Numbered from the stretch's first letter, positions 8,582 through 17,506 are shown. The stretch is DNA of 64,000 nucleotides from Xanthobacteraceae bacterium (GCA_023954195.1 JAMLIK010000003.1:434001-498000); one strand, 5' to 3'. Notes: generated by a model from the letters alone, not told the origin. Numbers and translations are program-made.

Positions 8582-9795
8582 GCGGAAAGTGTCACCGGGC
8601 GCCTCAGGGCGGTGCGCGCGAATTTGCGCGGCGCCATCGCCTCGCCGAACAGAAAGCCCTGCGCGATGTCGAAGCCCAACTGGTGCGCGGTGGCGAAGTC
8701 GGCGCGGCTCTCGATGCCTTCGGCGACGGTGCGCACGCGGTGACTGCCGGCGAGGTCGATGATGCCGCGGCATACGGTCTGCTTGAGGCGGTCGCCGCTG
8801 AAGCCGGTAACGAACTGGCGGTCGGCCTTGAGTTCGGCGAAGGGGAATACGGGCTGCTCCATCAACGCCGGCCACTCGGCCCCGACATTCTTGATCGATA
8901 CGGCGATGTTGTGAAAGCGGATGCGGCGAACGATGTCAACGATGCGGTCGAGGTCGGCGATCACCTCGGCGCATTGGAGTTCGATCAACAGTCCGTTGAA
9001 TGCCGGATGCGCCGGCATCCGCCGACATAGCACGCGCATGGCGGCGTCGTCGCGCAGGAACGATGCCGGAAGGTTGATCGCGAGATCGACCGGCCCGTTG
9101 CGTTCGATGAAATACCGCCAGTCGTCGATCACCCGCGCGATGATGAACTCCGACAGGTTATGGAAGCCGATATCGCCGCGTTCCGGAATGAAGGAGGCTG
9201 GAAGCACCACGCCCCAGGTCGGATGCCGCATCCGGATCAGCGCCTCGGCGCCGCGTGGGACGAGGGTGCGGACATCGATCTTGCGCTGATACCATAATTC
9301 GAGCCAGCCGGCCTTGAGGGCTTCGGCGACATCGACCGCCGGGCTCGGCGGCGCTTCGGTCGGGATCAACGAGGCGACGCCATGGCGCAGGGAGTCCTCG
9401 CCGAACGGTGTTTGCAGCGTCGGCAGGACGTTGAGGCCGCGTTCGCGCGCGGTCTGCCGGGTGGCGTGGGCGAGGATCGAATCCGGCGTCGCGATCGGTA
9501 GCACCTTGCCGCGGAATCCGGTCTCCGCCAGGGTTTCGAGAATTTTGCCGGCCTCGATGCCGTCGGCGAACAGGCTCAGCACCACCAGATCGAGCCGCTG
9601 GGTGGCGAGCAGCGTCCGCAGGTCGGCGGCGCGGCCGCACTCGAAGGCGATGAAGCCGAGGTCTTCCAGGGTGTCGGCCAGAAACGCGCGGGTGTGCGGC
9701 TTGTTGTCGGCAACGCAGATCCGAGGTCTCAAGTTGCGCCGGCCGAACGCGGTAGGTGGGACGGAGAGGGGATGAGCCGCCGCCAAGTCTGTCAT
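8578..9795 (-). CDS. Pseudo-receiver / degenerate EAL domain protein
   Basis: 405-residue cytoplasmic signalling protein. Residues about 24-130 look like a response-regulator receiver (RICVADNKPHTRAFL), but the phospho-acceptor position in DLVVLSLFADG is Ser instead of Asp. Residues about 160-395 form an EAL phosphodiesterase domain: EAL (GAEALIR), Asn in INLPASF, Glu in IELQ, LKAD, AEGIES and QGFLFG are present. The metal-binding DDFG motif, however, reads IKNVG, so both Asp are lost. I infer a protein that binds, but probably does not hydrolyse, cyclic di-GMP, and that is not phosphorylated normally. It overlaps the converging gene by 4 nt. Confidence 0.85.
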   Translation of the reverse strand: MTDLAAAHPLSVPPTAFGRRNLRPRICVADNKPHTRAFLADTLEDLGFIAFECGRAADLRTLLATQRLDLVVLSLFADGIEAGKILETLAETGFRGKVLPIATPDSILAHATRQTARERGLNVLPTLQTPFGEDSLRHGVASLIPTEAPPSPAVDVAEALKAGWLELWYQRKIDVRTLVPRGAEALIRMRHPTWGVVLPASFIPERGDIGFHNLSEFIIARVIDDWRYFIERNGPVDLAINLPASFLRDDAAMRVLCRRMPAHPAFNGLLIELQCAEVIADLDRIVDIVRRIRFHNIAVSIKNVGAEWPALMEQPVFPFAELKADRQFVTGFSGDRLKQTVCRGIIDLAGSHRVRTVAEGIESRADFATAHQLGFDIAQGFLFGEAMAPRKFARTALRRPVTLSA

Positions 9796-10142
9796 GTTGT
9801 TCTTGCTCCCGGTGATGGCGGTAAGGTTCTAACGTCGCCCCTGAGGCGCGGTCATGGAGTCCCGGCCCCGCTCCGTGGAAATGGCTTGTTAATGTTAAAG
9901 CATCCAATGCGATTCAAACCGGATCGACCGGAAGTGCAGTGATTTCAAGCGCGTGGGACATGCACCGGCAAAGCCCGCGTGAACGTCTTGTCCACAGCGC
10001 CACGCCAATGTGCGGTGCGGCCGCGCGGCCCGCGGCGGATTCGCCGCCGCCCGGCACGGCGGCGCCTTATATCGCGCCGCACGGTTGACCACGGCGACGC
10101 ATCCGGTCATTTTTAGCGATCAATTGGGAAGGGGTTGAATTT
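9796..10142. other. Intergenic region between divergent genes, no gene seen
   Basis: 347 bp separate the starts of the EAL protein and TAXI genes. It holds GC-rich inverted repeats around 10032-10047 (GCGGCG-GATT-CGCCGC) and an AT-rich TTATAT at 10067-10072 that could be a -10 element. No convincing open frame or RNA gene is visible. Confidence 0.5.
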
Positions 10143-11090
10143 ATGAACGTCAAGCTGATCGCGGCCGCCACGGTCGCTGTGGTGGCGCTGTCGTCACCGG
10201 CCGCGCGCGCGGAACAGTTTATCAATGTGCTGACCGGCGGCACGTCCGGCGTCTACTATCCGCTCGGCGTCGCCCTCGGTAAAATCTACAGCAACAAGAT
10301 TGCCGGCGCCAAGACCCAGGTGCAGGCCACCAAGGCGTCGGTCGAGAACCTCAACCTGCTGGAGCAGGGCCGTGGCGAGATCGCGTTCACGCTCGGCGAT
10401 TCGCTGAAGGCGGCGTGGGAAGGCGACGAGGAGGCGGGCTTCAAGAAGAAGCTGAGCAAGCTGCGCACCATCGGCGCGATCTATCCGAACTATATCCAGA
10501 TCGTCGCCACCGGCGAGAGCGGGATCAAGACGCTGGCCGACCTCAAGGGCAAGAGCCTCTCGGTCGGCGCGCCGAAGTCCGGCACCGAACTGAACTCGCG
10601 CGCGATCCTGAAAGCCGCCGGACTGACCTACAAGGATCTCGGCAAGGTCGAGTACCTGCCGTTCGCGGAATCGGTCGACCTGATGAAGAACCGCCAGCTC
10701 GCGGCGACCTTGCAGTCGGCGGGCCTCGGCGTCGCCTCGCTGAAGGACCTCTCCAACTCGAACGAGATCAACGTGGTGTCGGTGCCGAAGGAGATCGTCG
10801 ACAAGATCGGCCCGCCGTTCGTCGCGGCGACGATCCCGGCCAACACCTACAAGGGCCAGGACAAGGACGTGCCGACGGCGGCCGTGGTGAACTTCCTGGT
10901 GACCAGCTCGGACGTGTCCGACGATCTCGCCTATCAGATGACCAAGCTGGTGTATGAATCGCTGCCGGAATTGTATTCGTCGCACGCGGCCGCGCATGGC
11001 ATCAAGCTGGAGACGGCGGCGCAGGGAAGCCCGGTGCCGCTGCATCCCGGCGCGATCCGTTATTTCAAGGAAAAGGGCATCATCAAGTAA
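10143..11090 (+). CDS. TAXI-family TRAP transporter solute-binding protein
   Basis: 315-residue periplasmic receptor. Residues 1-23 are a signal peptide ending ARAE. The family opening VLTGGTSGVYYPLGVALGKIY is at about residues 28-48, followed by the helical and beta pattern of TAXI receptors. It captures a dicarboxylate-like or amino-acid-like substrate (unknown here) for the fused TRAP permease encoded 353 bp downstream. A Shine-Dalgarno GAAGGGG precedes the ATG. The gap to the permease holds a REP pair, so receptor and permease mRNA levels may differ. Confidence 0.92.
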   Translation: MNVKLIAAATVAVVALSSPAARAEQFINVLTGGTSGVYYPLGVALGKIYSNKIAGAKTQVQATKASVENLNLLEQGRGEIAFTLGDSLKAAWEGDEEAGFKKKLSKLRTIGAIYPNYIQIVATGESGIKTLADLKGKSLSVGAPKSGTELNSRAILKAAGLTYKDLGKVEYLPFAESVDLMKNRQLAATLQSAGLGVASLKDLSNSNEINVVSVPKEIVDKIGPPFVAATIPANTYKGQDKDVPTAAVVNFLVTSSDVSDDLAYQMTKLVYESLPELYSSHAAAHGIKLETAAQGSPVPLHPGAIRYFKEKGIIK

Positions 11091-11150
11091 CGGGGCGTCA
11101 CTGGCGCTGACCTGAACTGGTTTCGCGCGCGGTTTAGCAACACGAAAATC

Positions 11151-11269
11151 GTCGTCCCCGCGCAGGCGGGGACCCATACGCCGCAGCGGTTCGGCTCTAT
11201 TCATCTGGGCTAGGTTTTCTATAACAACCAGCGCCAGGGGTTATGGGTCCCCGCCTGCGCGGGGACGAC
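11151..11269. repeat. REP pair, copy 1
   Basis: Two perfect inverted 28-bp arms, 11151-11178 and 11242-11269, each itself a hairpin (GTCCCCGC-GCAG-GCGGGGAC), separated by about 63 bp. The same unit recurs at four other places in the window. It lies between the TAXI receptor and its permease. Such units can stabilise mRNA or attract IS elements; its effect here is unknown. Confidence 0.85.
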
Positions 11270-11442
11270 GCCGGGAATGGTGTGCCTGTTTCGCCGAAGT
11301 GAATTTCGCGGCGGGCTCCAAGAGTATCAGGTCATGGCCGGGCTTAGTCCCGGCCATCCACGTCTGGACCGGGGGGCAACCGGCCGGGTGGAAGAACAAG
11401 GTTCTTTGGCGCGGGATGCGCCGCGCGGGCAGGGTGGGGACG

Positions 11443-13572
11443 ATGTCGCAGGCAGTCGCGTCGACGCAGGACACCGCGATCGCGGTCGAACCGATCAAGG
11501 TCGATCTCGGCAATTTCGAGCATGGCTTTCCGGAAGGGTTCGGTCCCGGCCGTTGGGGCCTGCTCGCCTATGCCGTCGCCATCGCCTTCGCGACGTTCCA
11601 GATCGCCATCGCGGCCTGGAACATCCTGCCGAGCCAGGTGGTGCGCGGCGTCCATGTCGGCTTCATCCTCCTGCTGACCTTCGGCCTGATCGGCAATTTC
11701 ACCGCCAAGAGCAGCAAGGAGCGGGCGCTGGCCTGGCTGATCGGCCTGGTCGGCTTCCTGTGTGGTCTTTACCAGTGGATTTTCTATGAGGCGCTGATCC
11801 AGCGCGACGGCGATCCGACCAACCTCGATCTGGTGGTCGGCACCTTGCTGGCGGTGCTGATCTTCGAGGGCACGCGGCGGCTGATGGGATCGGCGCTGCC
11901 GTGGATGTGCGGCGCCTGCATCGTCTACTGGGCGTTCGGGCAGTATCTGCCGTCGCCGCTCAACCATCGCGGCTACGGCTTCGACCAGATCATCACCCAT
12001 CTGTCGTTCGGCACCGAGGGCTTTTACGGCGTGCCGATCTATGTGTCGGCGACCTACATCTTCCTGTTCATCATGTTCGGCTCCTTCCTGGAACGCGCCG
12101 GCATGATCCAACTGTTCACCGACGTTTCGCTCGGCATCTTCGGCGGCACCCGTGGCGGCCCTGCCAAGGTGGCGGTGGTGGCGTCCGGCATGATGGGCAC
12201 GATTTCAGGGTCCGGCGTCGCCAACGTGGTGACGGTGGGGCAGTTCACCATTCCGCTGATGATTCGCTTCGGCTACCGGCGCGCCTTCGCCGCCGGCGTC
12301 GAGGCCACCGCCTCGATGGGCGGCCAGATCATGCCGCCGGTGATGGGCGCGGTCGCCTTCATCATGGCCGAGACATTGGGCGTCGATTACATGGTGATCG
12401 TGCGCGCCGCGGTGATCCCGGCGATGCTGTATTTCGCCTCGGCGTTCTGGATGGTGCATCTGGAGGCCGGCAAATACGGCCTCAAGGGTATGAGCCGCGC
12501 CGAGATGCCGAGCGCATGGAAGGCGCTGGTGGCGCGCTGGTATCTGGTGCTGCCGCTGGCGGTGCTGGTGTTCATGCTGTTCGAGGGCTTCACGCCGCTT
12601 TACGCCGGCATCATGGGGCTGGCGCTGACCGCGACCCTGATCCTCGGCGCCAGCATCGCGCTCGGCCTGCCCAACCAGATGATCCGCTACATCTTCTGGA
12701 TTCTGCTGGCGCTGGTGGTCGGCGCCATGTTCCAGCGCGGCATCGACATCATGATGGTCGGTCTCGTGGTCGGCGCGCTGGTGATCCTCGCGGCGCTGAC
12801 CAAGGGCGGTCGCGAGACGCTGGTCGCCTGCCGCGATTCGCTCGCGGAAAGCGCCAAGTCGTCGCTGACCGTCGGCATGGCCTGCGCCATCGTCGGCACC
12901 ATCATCGGCATGATGACGCAGACCGGCGTCGGCAACATTTTCGGGAGCTGGGTGATCGGCATCGGCGAGAACAGCCTGTTTCTCGCGCTGGTGATGACCA
13001 TGCTGCTGTCGATCCTCCTCGGCACCGGCATCCCGACCATCCCGACTTACATCATCACCGCCGCGCTCGCCGCGCCGGCGCTGGCGAAACTCGGCGTGCC
13101 GCTGATCGTCAGCCACATGTTCGCGTTCTACTACGGCATCATGGCGGACCTGTCGCCGCCGGTGGCGCTGGCAGCCTTCGCGGCCGCGCCGATCGCCAAG
13201 GAGAATCCCGACACCATCGGCTGGGAGGCGATGCGGATCGCGCTCGCCGGCTACGTCATCCCCTTTATCGCGGTGTATTCGCCGGCGCTGATGTTGCAGG
13301 CCGGCGATCCGATGGAAGCCTATCTCGGCTTTTACGGCGCGGTGGCCTATGCGACGATCAAGGCGCTGATCGCCATCGGGCTGTTCGGCATCGTGGCGAT
13401 CGGATTCCTGTTCACGCGGATGACGATCGTCGAGCGCGCCATCACTTTCGTCGCGGCGCTCTGCCTGCTCGGTGAGTTCCAATACAGCGACTGGATCGGC
13501 TTCGCGCTGGCGGCGGCGATCGTGGCCTGGGACTGGCGGCGGCGGCCGGCGCCCGACGCGGTCGCGGCGTGA
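11443..13572 (+). CDS. Fused TRAP transporter permease (4TM + 12TM)
   Basis: 709-residue inner-membrane protein joining the small and large TRAP permease subunits, the form that partners TAXI receptors. Many hydrophobic helices are visible. Signature stretches of the large subunit include GTISGSGVANVVTVGQFTIP, ATASMGGQIMPPVMGAVAF and GTGIPTIPTYIITAALAAPA. The start at 11443 begins a plausible cytoplasmic N-terminus; the upstream extension reads through a repeat sequence and is not protein-like. The end overlaps the GTG of the DUF1850 gene by 4 nt. Confidence 0.92.
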   Translation: MSQAVASTQDTAIAVEPIKVDLGNFEHGFPEGFGPGRWGLLAYAVAIAFATFQIAIAAWNILPSQVVRGVHVGFILLLTFGLIGNFTAKSSKERALAWLIGLVGFLCGLYQWIFYEALIQRDGDPTNLDLVVGTLLAVLIFEGTRRLMGSALPWMCGACIVYWAFGQYLPSPLNHRGYGFDQIITHLSFGTEGFYGVPIYVSATYIFLFIMFGSFLERAGMIQLFTDVSLGIFGGTRGGPAKVAVVASGMMGTISGSGVANVVTVGQFTIPLMIRFGYRRAFAAGVEATASMGGQIMPPVMGAVAFIMAETLGVDYMVIVRAAVIPAMLYFASAFWMVHLEAGKYGLKGMSRAEMPSAWKALVARWYLVLPLAVLVFMLFEGFTPLYAGIMGLALTATLILGASIALGLPNQMIRYIFWILLALVVGAMFQRGIDIMMVGLVVGALVILAALTKGGRETLVACRDSLAESAKSSLTVGMACAIVGTIIGMMTQTGVGNIFGSWVIGIGENSLFLALVMTMLLSILLGTGIPTIPTYIITAALAAPALAKLGVPLIVSHMFAFYYGIMADLSPPVALAAFAAAPIAKENPDTIGWEAMRIALAGYVIPFIAVYSPALMLQAGDPMEAYLGFYGAVAYATIKALIAIGLFGIVAIGFLFTRMTIVERAITFVAALCLLGEFQYSDWIGFALAAAIVAWDWRRRPAPDAVAA

Positions 13573-13982
13573 GCCTGTGCCTGATGTCCGCCGGCGTCGT
13601 CAAGACGCTGGCGGTGGCGGCGTTCACGCTGGCGTGGACGCATTCCATCGAGAAGATCGAATGGCGCGAGGACTGGCGGGTCACCCCGCAAGGTCTCGAA
13701 CTGGTCACCGCGCGGGTCAAGGGTTCGGGGGCGGGCATGGAGCCGCCGCCGCAGGCGCGGCTGGCGGACGGCTGGTTCGTCTGGCAACCGCGCCGCGCGC
13801 CGATGCCGGAAGTGGTGCTGGGCAATTCCGCCGTGGCCGGCGAATGGCGGCTATGCGCGGACGGTCGATGCCGCACGCTGTCCGAGATTTTCGGGCATGA
13901 CATCGGCGTTCACACGACGACGATGCGGGCACTGGATGAGCAACACGAAAGTTGTCGTCCCCGCGCAGGCGGGGACCCATAA
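13569..13982 (+). CDS. DUF1850 protein, end encoded by a REP element
   Basis: 137-residue protein of the DUF1850 family, normally found with TAXI-TRAP permeases. An N-terminal hydrophobic stretch (VVKTLAVAAFTLAW) may be a signal or anchor. The core includes SIEKIEWREDWRV, LELVTARVKGSGAGMEPPP and LADGWFVW. The GTG start overlaps the permease stop (GTGA). The last ~10 residues (CRPRAGGDP) and the TAA stop come from the left arm of a REP hairpin, so the native C-terminus has apparently been replaced. The function of the family is unknown; a helper role in TRAP transport is inferred. Confidence 0.8.
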   Translation: MSLCLMSAGVVKTLAVAAFTLAWTHSIEKIEWREDWRVTPQGLELVTARVKGSGAGMEPPPQARLADGWFVWQPRRAPMPEVVLGNSAVAGEWRLCADGRCRTLSEIFGHDIGVHTTTMRALDEQHESCRPRAGGDP

Positions 13983-14074
13983 CCCCTGGCGGTCGCAATG
14001 CTTGAAGAGCGTTTGCCTTCGTCGCTTGAGCCGAATTGCCGCGGCGTATGGGTCCCCGCCTGCGCGGGGACGAC
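13954..14074. repeat. REP pair, copy 2
   Basis: Second copy of the ~120-bp double hairpin, with the same 28-bp outer arms and a middle in inverted orientation relative to copy 1. Its left arm encodes the last residues and stop of the DUF1850 gene. It lies between that gene and the convergent CNNM/CBS gene, where it could also act as a transcription barrier. Confidence 0.85.
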
Positions 14075-14113
14075 GCCGAGGATGTTGACGCTCTCAGGAC
14101 GACGAAGTGCTCA

Positions 14114-15415
14114 CTACATCGCCCGGCGCGGTTGCGCGATTTTGGTCGCGAGAATCTTGTCGATGCGGCGGCCGTCGAGATCGACGATCTCGAAGCGCCA
14201 GCCATGGGCGTCGCGGCTGTCGCCGGTATCGGGAATCGCGCCGAACAGCTGCAACATGAAGCCGGCCGCCGTGCTGTAGGGGCGCGACAGCGGTAGCGGC
14301 ACGCCGAGCACGGTGGCGAATTCGTCGGCCGGCATCCAGCCCTCGATCAGGTAGGAGCCGTCGGGGCGCTTGACCGCGGGCTTCTCGGCGGGGCCCTGCT
14401 CGGTGCGAAAGCCGCCGACGATCGATTCCAGGATGTCGGCGGCGGTGACGACGCCCTGAAAGCTGCCATACTCGTCATGGACCAACCCGAAATGCACCGG
14501 CGAGCCGCGCAGGATCGCCAGCACGTCGCGCGCGTCGGCGACTTCCAGAATCACCGGCACCTCGCGGGTCAGCGCGCGGATGTCCGGCGCGGCGCCGGCA
14601 AGATAGCCGTCGAGCAGGTCCTTGGCCTGCACCACGCCGAGCGCGGCGTCGCGGTCGCCGTCGAACACCGGCAGCCGCGAATGCCGGCTTGCGGTGATGG
14701 CGCGGCGGATCGTCTCCGGCGGATCGGCGAGGTCGATGAAATCCACCTCGCGGCGCGGCGTCATCACCGCGCCGACCGGCTGGTCGCCGAGCCGCATCAC
14801 GCCGGCGATCATTTCCTTTTCGCCGGGCTCCAGCACGCCCGCGCTTTCCGCCTCGCGCACCAGCGAGCGGATTTCGTCCTCCGTCACCGTTCCGCCCCGC
14901 CCGCCGCCCTGGCCGAGCAGACGCAGCAACAATCGGCCGGAGACGTCGAGCAGCCAGACCAGGGGCGAGGCGATGCGCGCGAGCCCCGTCATCGCCGGGG
15001 CGACCTTCACCGCCACGGCTTCCGGATCGCGCAGCGCGATCTGCTTCGGAACCAGTTCGCCGACGATCAGCGAGGCGTAGGTGATGGCGCCGACTACCAT
15101 GCCGAAGCCGAGCGTATCGGCGAGGCCCTTGCCGAGGCCCAGTTCCATCAGCGACGCGGTCAGCCGCTGCCCCAGTGTCGCGCCGGAGAATGCCCCGGAC
15201 AGCACGCCGACCAGCGTGATGCCGATCTGCACCGTCGAGAGAAACTTGCCGGGGTCGGAGGCGAGCGCCAGCGCCTGACGCGATCCGCGCGCGCCCTTGT
15301 CCGCAAGCGCCGCGAGGCGCGCGGGGCGGGACGAGACGATGGCGAGTTCGGACATCGCGAGCAGACCGTTGATGACGATCAGGACCGAAACGATGCCGAG
15401 TTCGAGCGCGAGCAT
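14114..15415 (-). CDS. CNNM/CBS transporter-like protein (hemolysin / CorC family)
   Basis: 433-residue membrane protein. Residues 1-190 are the CNNM (DUF21) transmembrane domain (VSVLIVINGLLAMSELAIVS, LVGVLSGAFSGATLG, IVGELVPKQIALRDPE). Two CBS domains follow, near 215-330 (MTPRREVDFIDL, SRLPVFDGDRDAALG, VHFGLVHDEYGSFQGVVT). A C-terminal CorC/HlyC domain (YLIEGWMPADEFATVLG) ends the protein. Relatives are linked to Mg/Co export or tolerance; the old hemolysin label is probably misleading. The start at 15415 begins the first membrane helix. Confidence 0.88.
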   Translation of the reverse strand: MLALELGIVSVLIVINGLLAMSELAIVSSRPARLAALADKGARGSRQALALASDPGKFLSTVQIGITLVGVLSGAFSGATLGQRLTASLMELGLGKGLADTLGFGMVVGAITYASLIVGELVPKQIALRDPEAVAVKVAPAMTGLARIASPLVWLLDVSGRLLLRLLGQGGGRGGTVTEDEIRSLVREAESAGVLEPGEKEMIAGVMRLGDQPVGAVMTPRREVDFIDLADPPETIRRAITASRHSRLPVFDGDRDAALGVVQAKDLLDGYLAGAAPDIRALTREVPVILEVADARDVLAILRGSPVHFGLVHDEYGSFQGVVTAADILESIVGGFRTEQGPAEKPAVKRPDGSYLIEGWMPADEFATVLGVPLPLSRPYSTAAGFMLQLFGAIPDTGDSRDAHGWRFEIVDLDGRRIDKILATKIAQPRRAM

Positions 15416-15426
15416 GATGCAGCCTA

Positions 15427-15476
15427 GAGCATGATCCCGAAAAGTGGGAACCGGTTTTCGGAAAAAGATCATGCTC
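15427..15476. repeat. 50-bp palindromic interspersed repeat
   Basis: Arms GAGCATGATC (15427-15436) and GATCATGCTC (15467-15476) enclose an inner CCGAAAA / TTTTCGG pair. A second small palindrome, GATTCAAC-GCA-GTTGAATC (15502-15520), follows. This has the look of a mobile palindromic repeat widespread in Bradyrhizobiaceae; that assignment is from memory. Confidence 0.7.
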
Positions 15477-15623
15477 AAACAAGGTGGAAAACGGCGAGCC
15501 TGATTCAACGCAGTTGAATCGGGCTCTAGCAGATGACGCGCCGGGGCGGATCGTGAGAATTTGACGCCGCCGCGAGGTTGCGGGAGAAATGCGGCTTGCG
15601 TCGGGAACAAGAAGGAGAAGCCG

Positions 15624-16424
15624 GTGAGGCTCAACGGAAAGACCGCCATCGTCGTCGGCGCCGGATCGATCGGGCCGGGCTGGGGCAACGGCAAGGCGAC
15701 GGCGGTGACGTTCGCCCGCGAGGGCGCGCAGGTGTTCTGCGTCGACCGCAACGGCAACGCCGCCGAGGAAACCGCCGCCATCATCGCCGGCGAGGGCGGT
15801 CAGGCCATGGCCTTCGCCGCCGATGCGGCGCGCGAGAGCGACATCACGGCGATGGTGGCGGCGTGCCTGAAGGCTTACGGCCGCATCGACGTACTCGACA
15901 ACAATGTCGGCATCGCCGAGGTCGGCAGCGTGGTCGAGGTCGCGGAGAAGGACTGGGACCGGGTGTTCGCCGTCAACCTCAAGAGCGCCTACCTCGCCAT
16001 GAAGCACGTCATTCCGGTGATGGAGCGGCAGGGCGGCGGCTCGATCATCAACATCTCGTCGATCGCCTCGATCCGCCATCTCGGCGTGTCCTATGTCACC
16101 TACGCCACCACCAAGGCGGCGATGAACCAGATGACGCGCACCACGGCGGTGGAATTCGCGCCGAAGAACATCCGCGTCAACGCGGTGCTGCCGGGGCTGA
16201 TGAAGACGCCGATGGTCGAGCATTCCGCCGGCTTGGCCGCGAGCTACGCCAAGGGCGACGTCGAGGCGATGTGGAGGCGGCGCGACCAACAGGTGCCGAT
16301 GGGGCACATGGGCGAAGGCTGGGACGTCGCCAACGCCGCGCTGTTCCTGGCGTCGGACGAATCCCGCTACGTCACCGGCATCGAGCTGGTGGTGGACGGC
16401 GGATTGACGCTGAAGGTGGGGTGA
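15624..16424 (+). CDS. Short-chain dehydrogenase/reductase (SDR)
   Basis: 266-residue classical SDR. The nucleotide-binding motif is atypically long (VVGAGSIGPGWGNGKATA). NNVG replaces the usual NNAG near residue 92. The catalytic set is present: Ser in NISSIAS near 138, Tyr and Lys in YATTK near 151-155, and the PG motif in VNAVLPGLMKTPM. It probably oxidises or reduces an alcohol/ketone with NAD(P); the substrate is unknown. GTG at 15624 is preceded by AAGGAG at 15612-15617. It stands alone between repeat-rich spacers. Confidence 0.88.
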   Translation: MRLNGKTAIVVGAGSIGPGWGNGKATAVTFAREGAQVFCVDRNGNAAEETAAIIAGEGGQAMAFAADAARESDITAMVAACLKAYGRIDVLDNNVGIAEVGSVVEVAEKDWDRVFAVNLKSAYLAMKHVIPVMERQGGGSIINISSIASIRHLGVSYVTYATTKAAMNQMTRTTAVEFAPKNIRVNAVLPGLMKTPMVEHSAGLAASYAKGDVEAMWRRRDQQVPMGHMGEGWDVANAALFLASDESRYVTGIELVVDGGLTLKVG

Positions 16425-16488
16425 GGTCGAAAGCAGGACCAACCCCTCGGAGTCGTCCCCGCGCAGGCGGGGACCCATGGGTCCGGAC

Positions 16489-17306
16489 TCATTCACAACC
16501 ACCAATTGACGATTGCGGCGATGGTGACGGTTGCGAGGAAGTTCTGGACCTTTCGATCACATCGGGTTGCCAAGCGTCGCCAGTCCTTGAAGCGACAGAA
16601 CATCCGTTCGATCACGTTGCGCTTGTTGTAGACGCGCTTGTCGTAGGGGAACTGAACCCTGCGATGGCGCATGGGCGGGATGACGGCGGTGGTGCCGCGT
16701 TCAGCCAGCCAGTGGCGCAAGGCGTTGGCGTCGTATCCCTTGTCGGCGACCAATTCATCACAGGGCGGCAACGTTTCGATACATTGCATCGCGATCGCGA
16801 TATCCGGGATGTTTCCGGGGTTACGACGAGTGTCCAGGGCCGGCCGCGTTCGTCGCACAGGGCGTGAAGCTTGGTTTGACGTCCATGCTGGGTACGGCCG
16901 ATACCATTGGCCAAGGCCCCCCTTTTGCGCCGCCGGCGGTGCGGTGGGCCTTGATCAGCGTCGCATCGATGAACAGTCGGCCTGGGATATCCTCGTGCCC
17001 CGCCAAAGCCTGGAAAATCCGCTCCCAGATACCTCGCTCGGCCCAGCGCACGAAGCGATTGTAGAGCGTTTTCCTCGGCCCGTATTCAGGCGGAGTATCG
17101 CTCCAACGTCCCCCCGACTTGAGAGCATGAACGATCCCCGACAGCACCCGGCGATCGTCCACCCGCGGCTTGCCCGGCTGATTTCTGGGCAACAACGGCT
17201 CGATACGAGCCCATTGCTCATCCGAAAACCAAAATAAACCCGACATCTTCACCTCCTCCAACTCAGAGCAAGTGAATCACACCCCCAAAACTACTCAAAC
17301 AATAAT
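16489..17306 (-). mobile_element. IS5-family element (IS427-like), probably inactive
   Basis: About 818 bp between the two copies of ATGGGTCCGGAC, occupied by a leftward transposase. I could not define clean terminal inverted repeats, so the limits are approximate and the 12-bp repeat may be partly pre-existing REP sequence, not all target duplication. The transposase needs two reading-frame changes, which suggests the copy is dead. Confidence 0.7.
16493..17246 (-). pseudogene. IS5/IS427-type transposase, two frame breaks
   Basis: DDE transposase of the IS5 family. The first frame starts at 17246 behind GGAGGAGG and reads FWFSDEQWARIEPLLPRN ... FIDATLIKAHR. A -1 change at the A4G6 run (16917-16926 on the plus strand), possibly programmed, continues as GRTQHGRQTKLHALCDERG. 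A second -1 change near 16815-16820, best explained by one missing base, continues as GNIPDIAIAMQC ... ELVADKGYDANALRHWL and ends at 16493. DDE residues fall in IDAT, ADKGYD and NVIERMF. The second break makes it a pseudogene unless it is a sequencing error. Confidence 0.8.
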
Positions 17307-17451
17307 ATGGGTCCGGACCCATAACCCCTGGCTTTAGTTATTATTGAATAATCTCGCCTCGGTGGGTTGAGCCTAAACGCTGCGGCGTATGGGTCCCCGC
17401 CTGCGCGGGGACGACGGCTTTCGTAGTGCAAATCCGTGCCAGAAACGCAAC

Positions 17452-17478
17452 GGGCGCGATCCGGTGAGGATCGCGCCC
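17452..17478 (-). terminator. Hairpin after the substrate-binding protein gene
   Basis: An 11-bp perfect stem GGGCGCGATCC / GGATCGCGCCC with a 5-nt loop lies 29 bp beyond the stop of the leftward gene at 17507. There is no strong U-run on that side, only scattered T, so it may end or protect the transcript. Confidence 0.5.
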
Positions 17479-17506
17479 GAAACGCAAGACCTGCTGACTT
17501 GGTCAA

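Larger units (their letters stand above)
16452..17415. repeat. REP pair, copy 3, split by an IS element
   Basis: The left arm begins at 16452 (GTCGTCCCCGCGCAGGCGGG) and the right arm ends at 17415. The ~120-bp unit is opened by about 0.83 kb carrying a transposase gene. The 12-mer ATGGGTCCGGAC is present on both sides of the insert (16477-16488 and 17307-17318). Confidence 0.75.

Noticed and set aside
11299..11442. N-terminal extension of the TRAP permease frame (reading SWPGLVPAIHVW)
   Set aside because: This is translation of a palindromic repeat (GGCCGGG-CTTAGT-CCCGGCC). Such peptides recur from repeats in this group; the real start is at 11443.
12205..13482. 425-codon open frame antisense to the TRAP permease
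   Set aside because: Arg/His/Gly-rich shadow translation with no domain; the sense membrane protein is certain.
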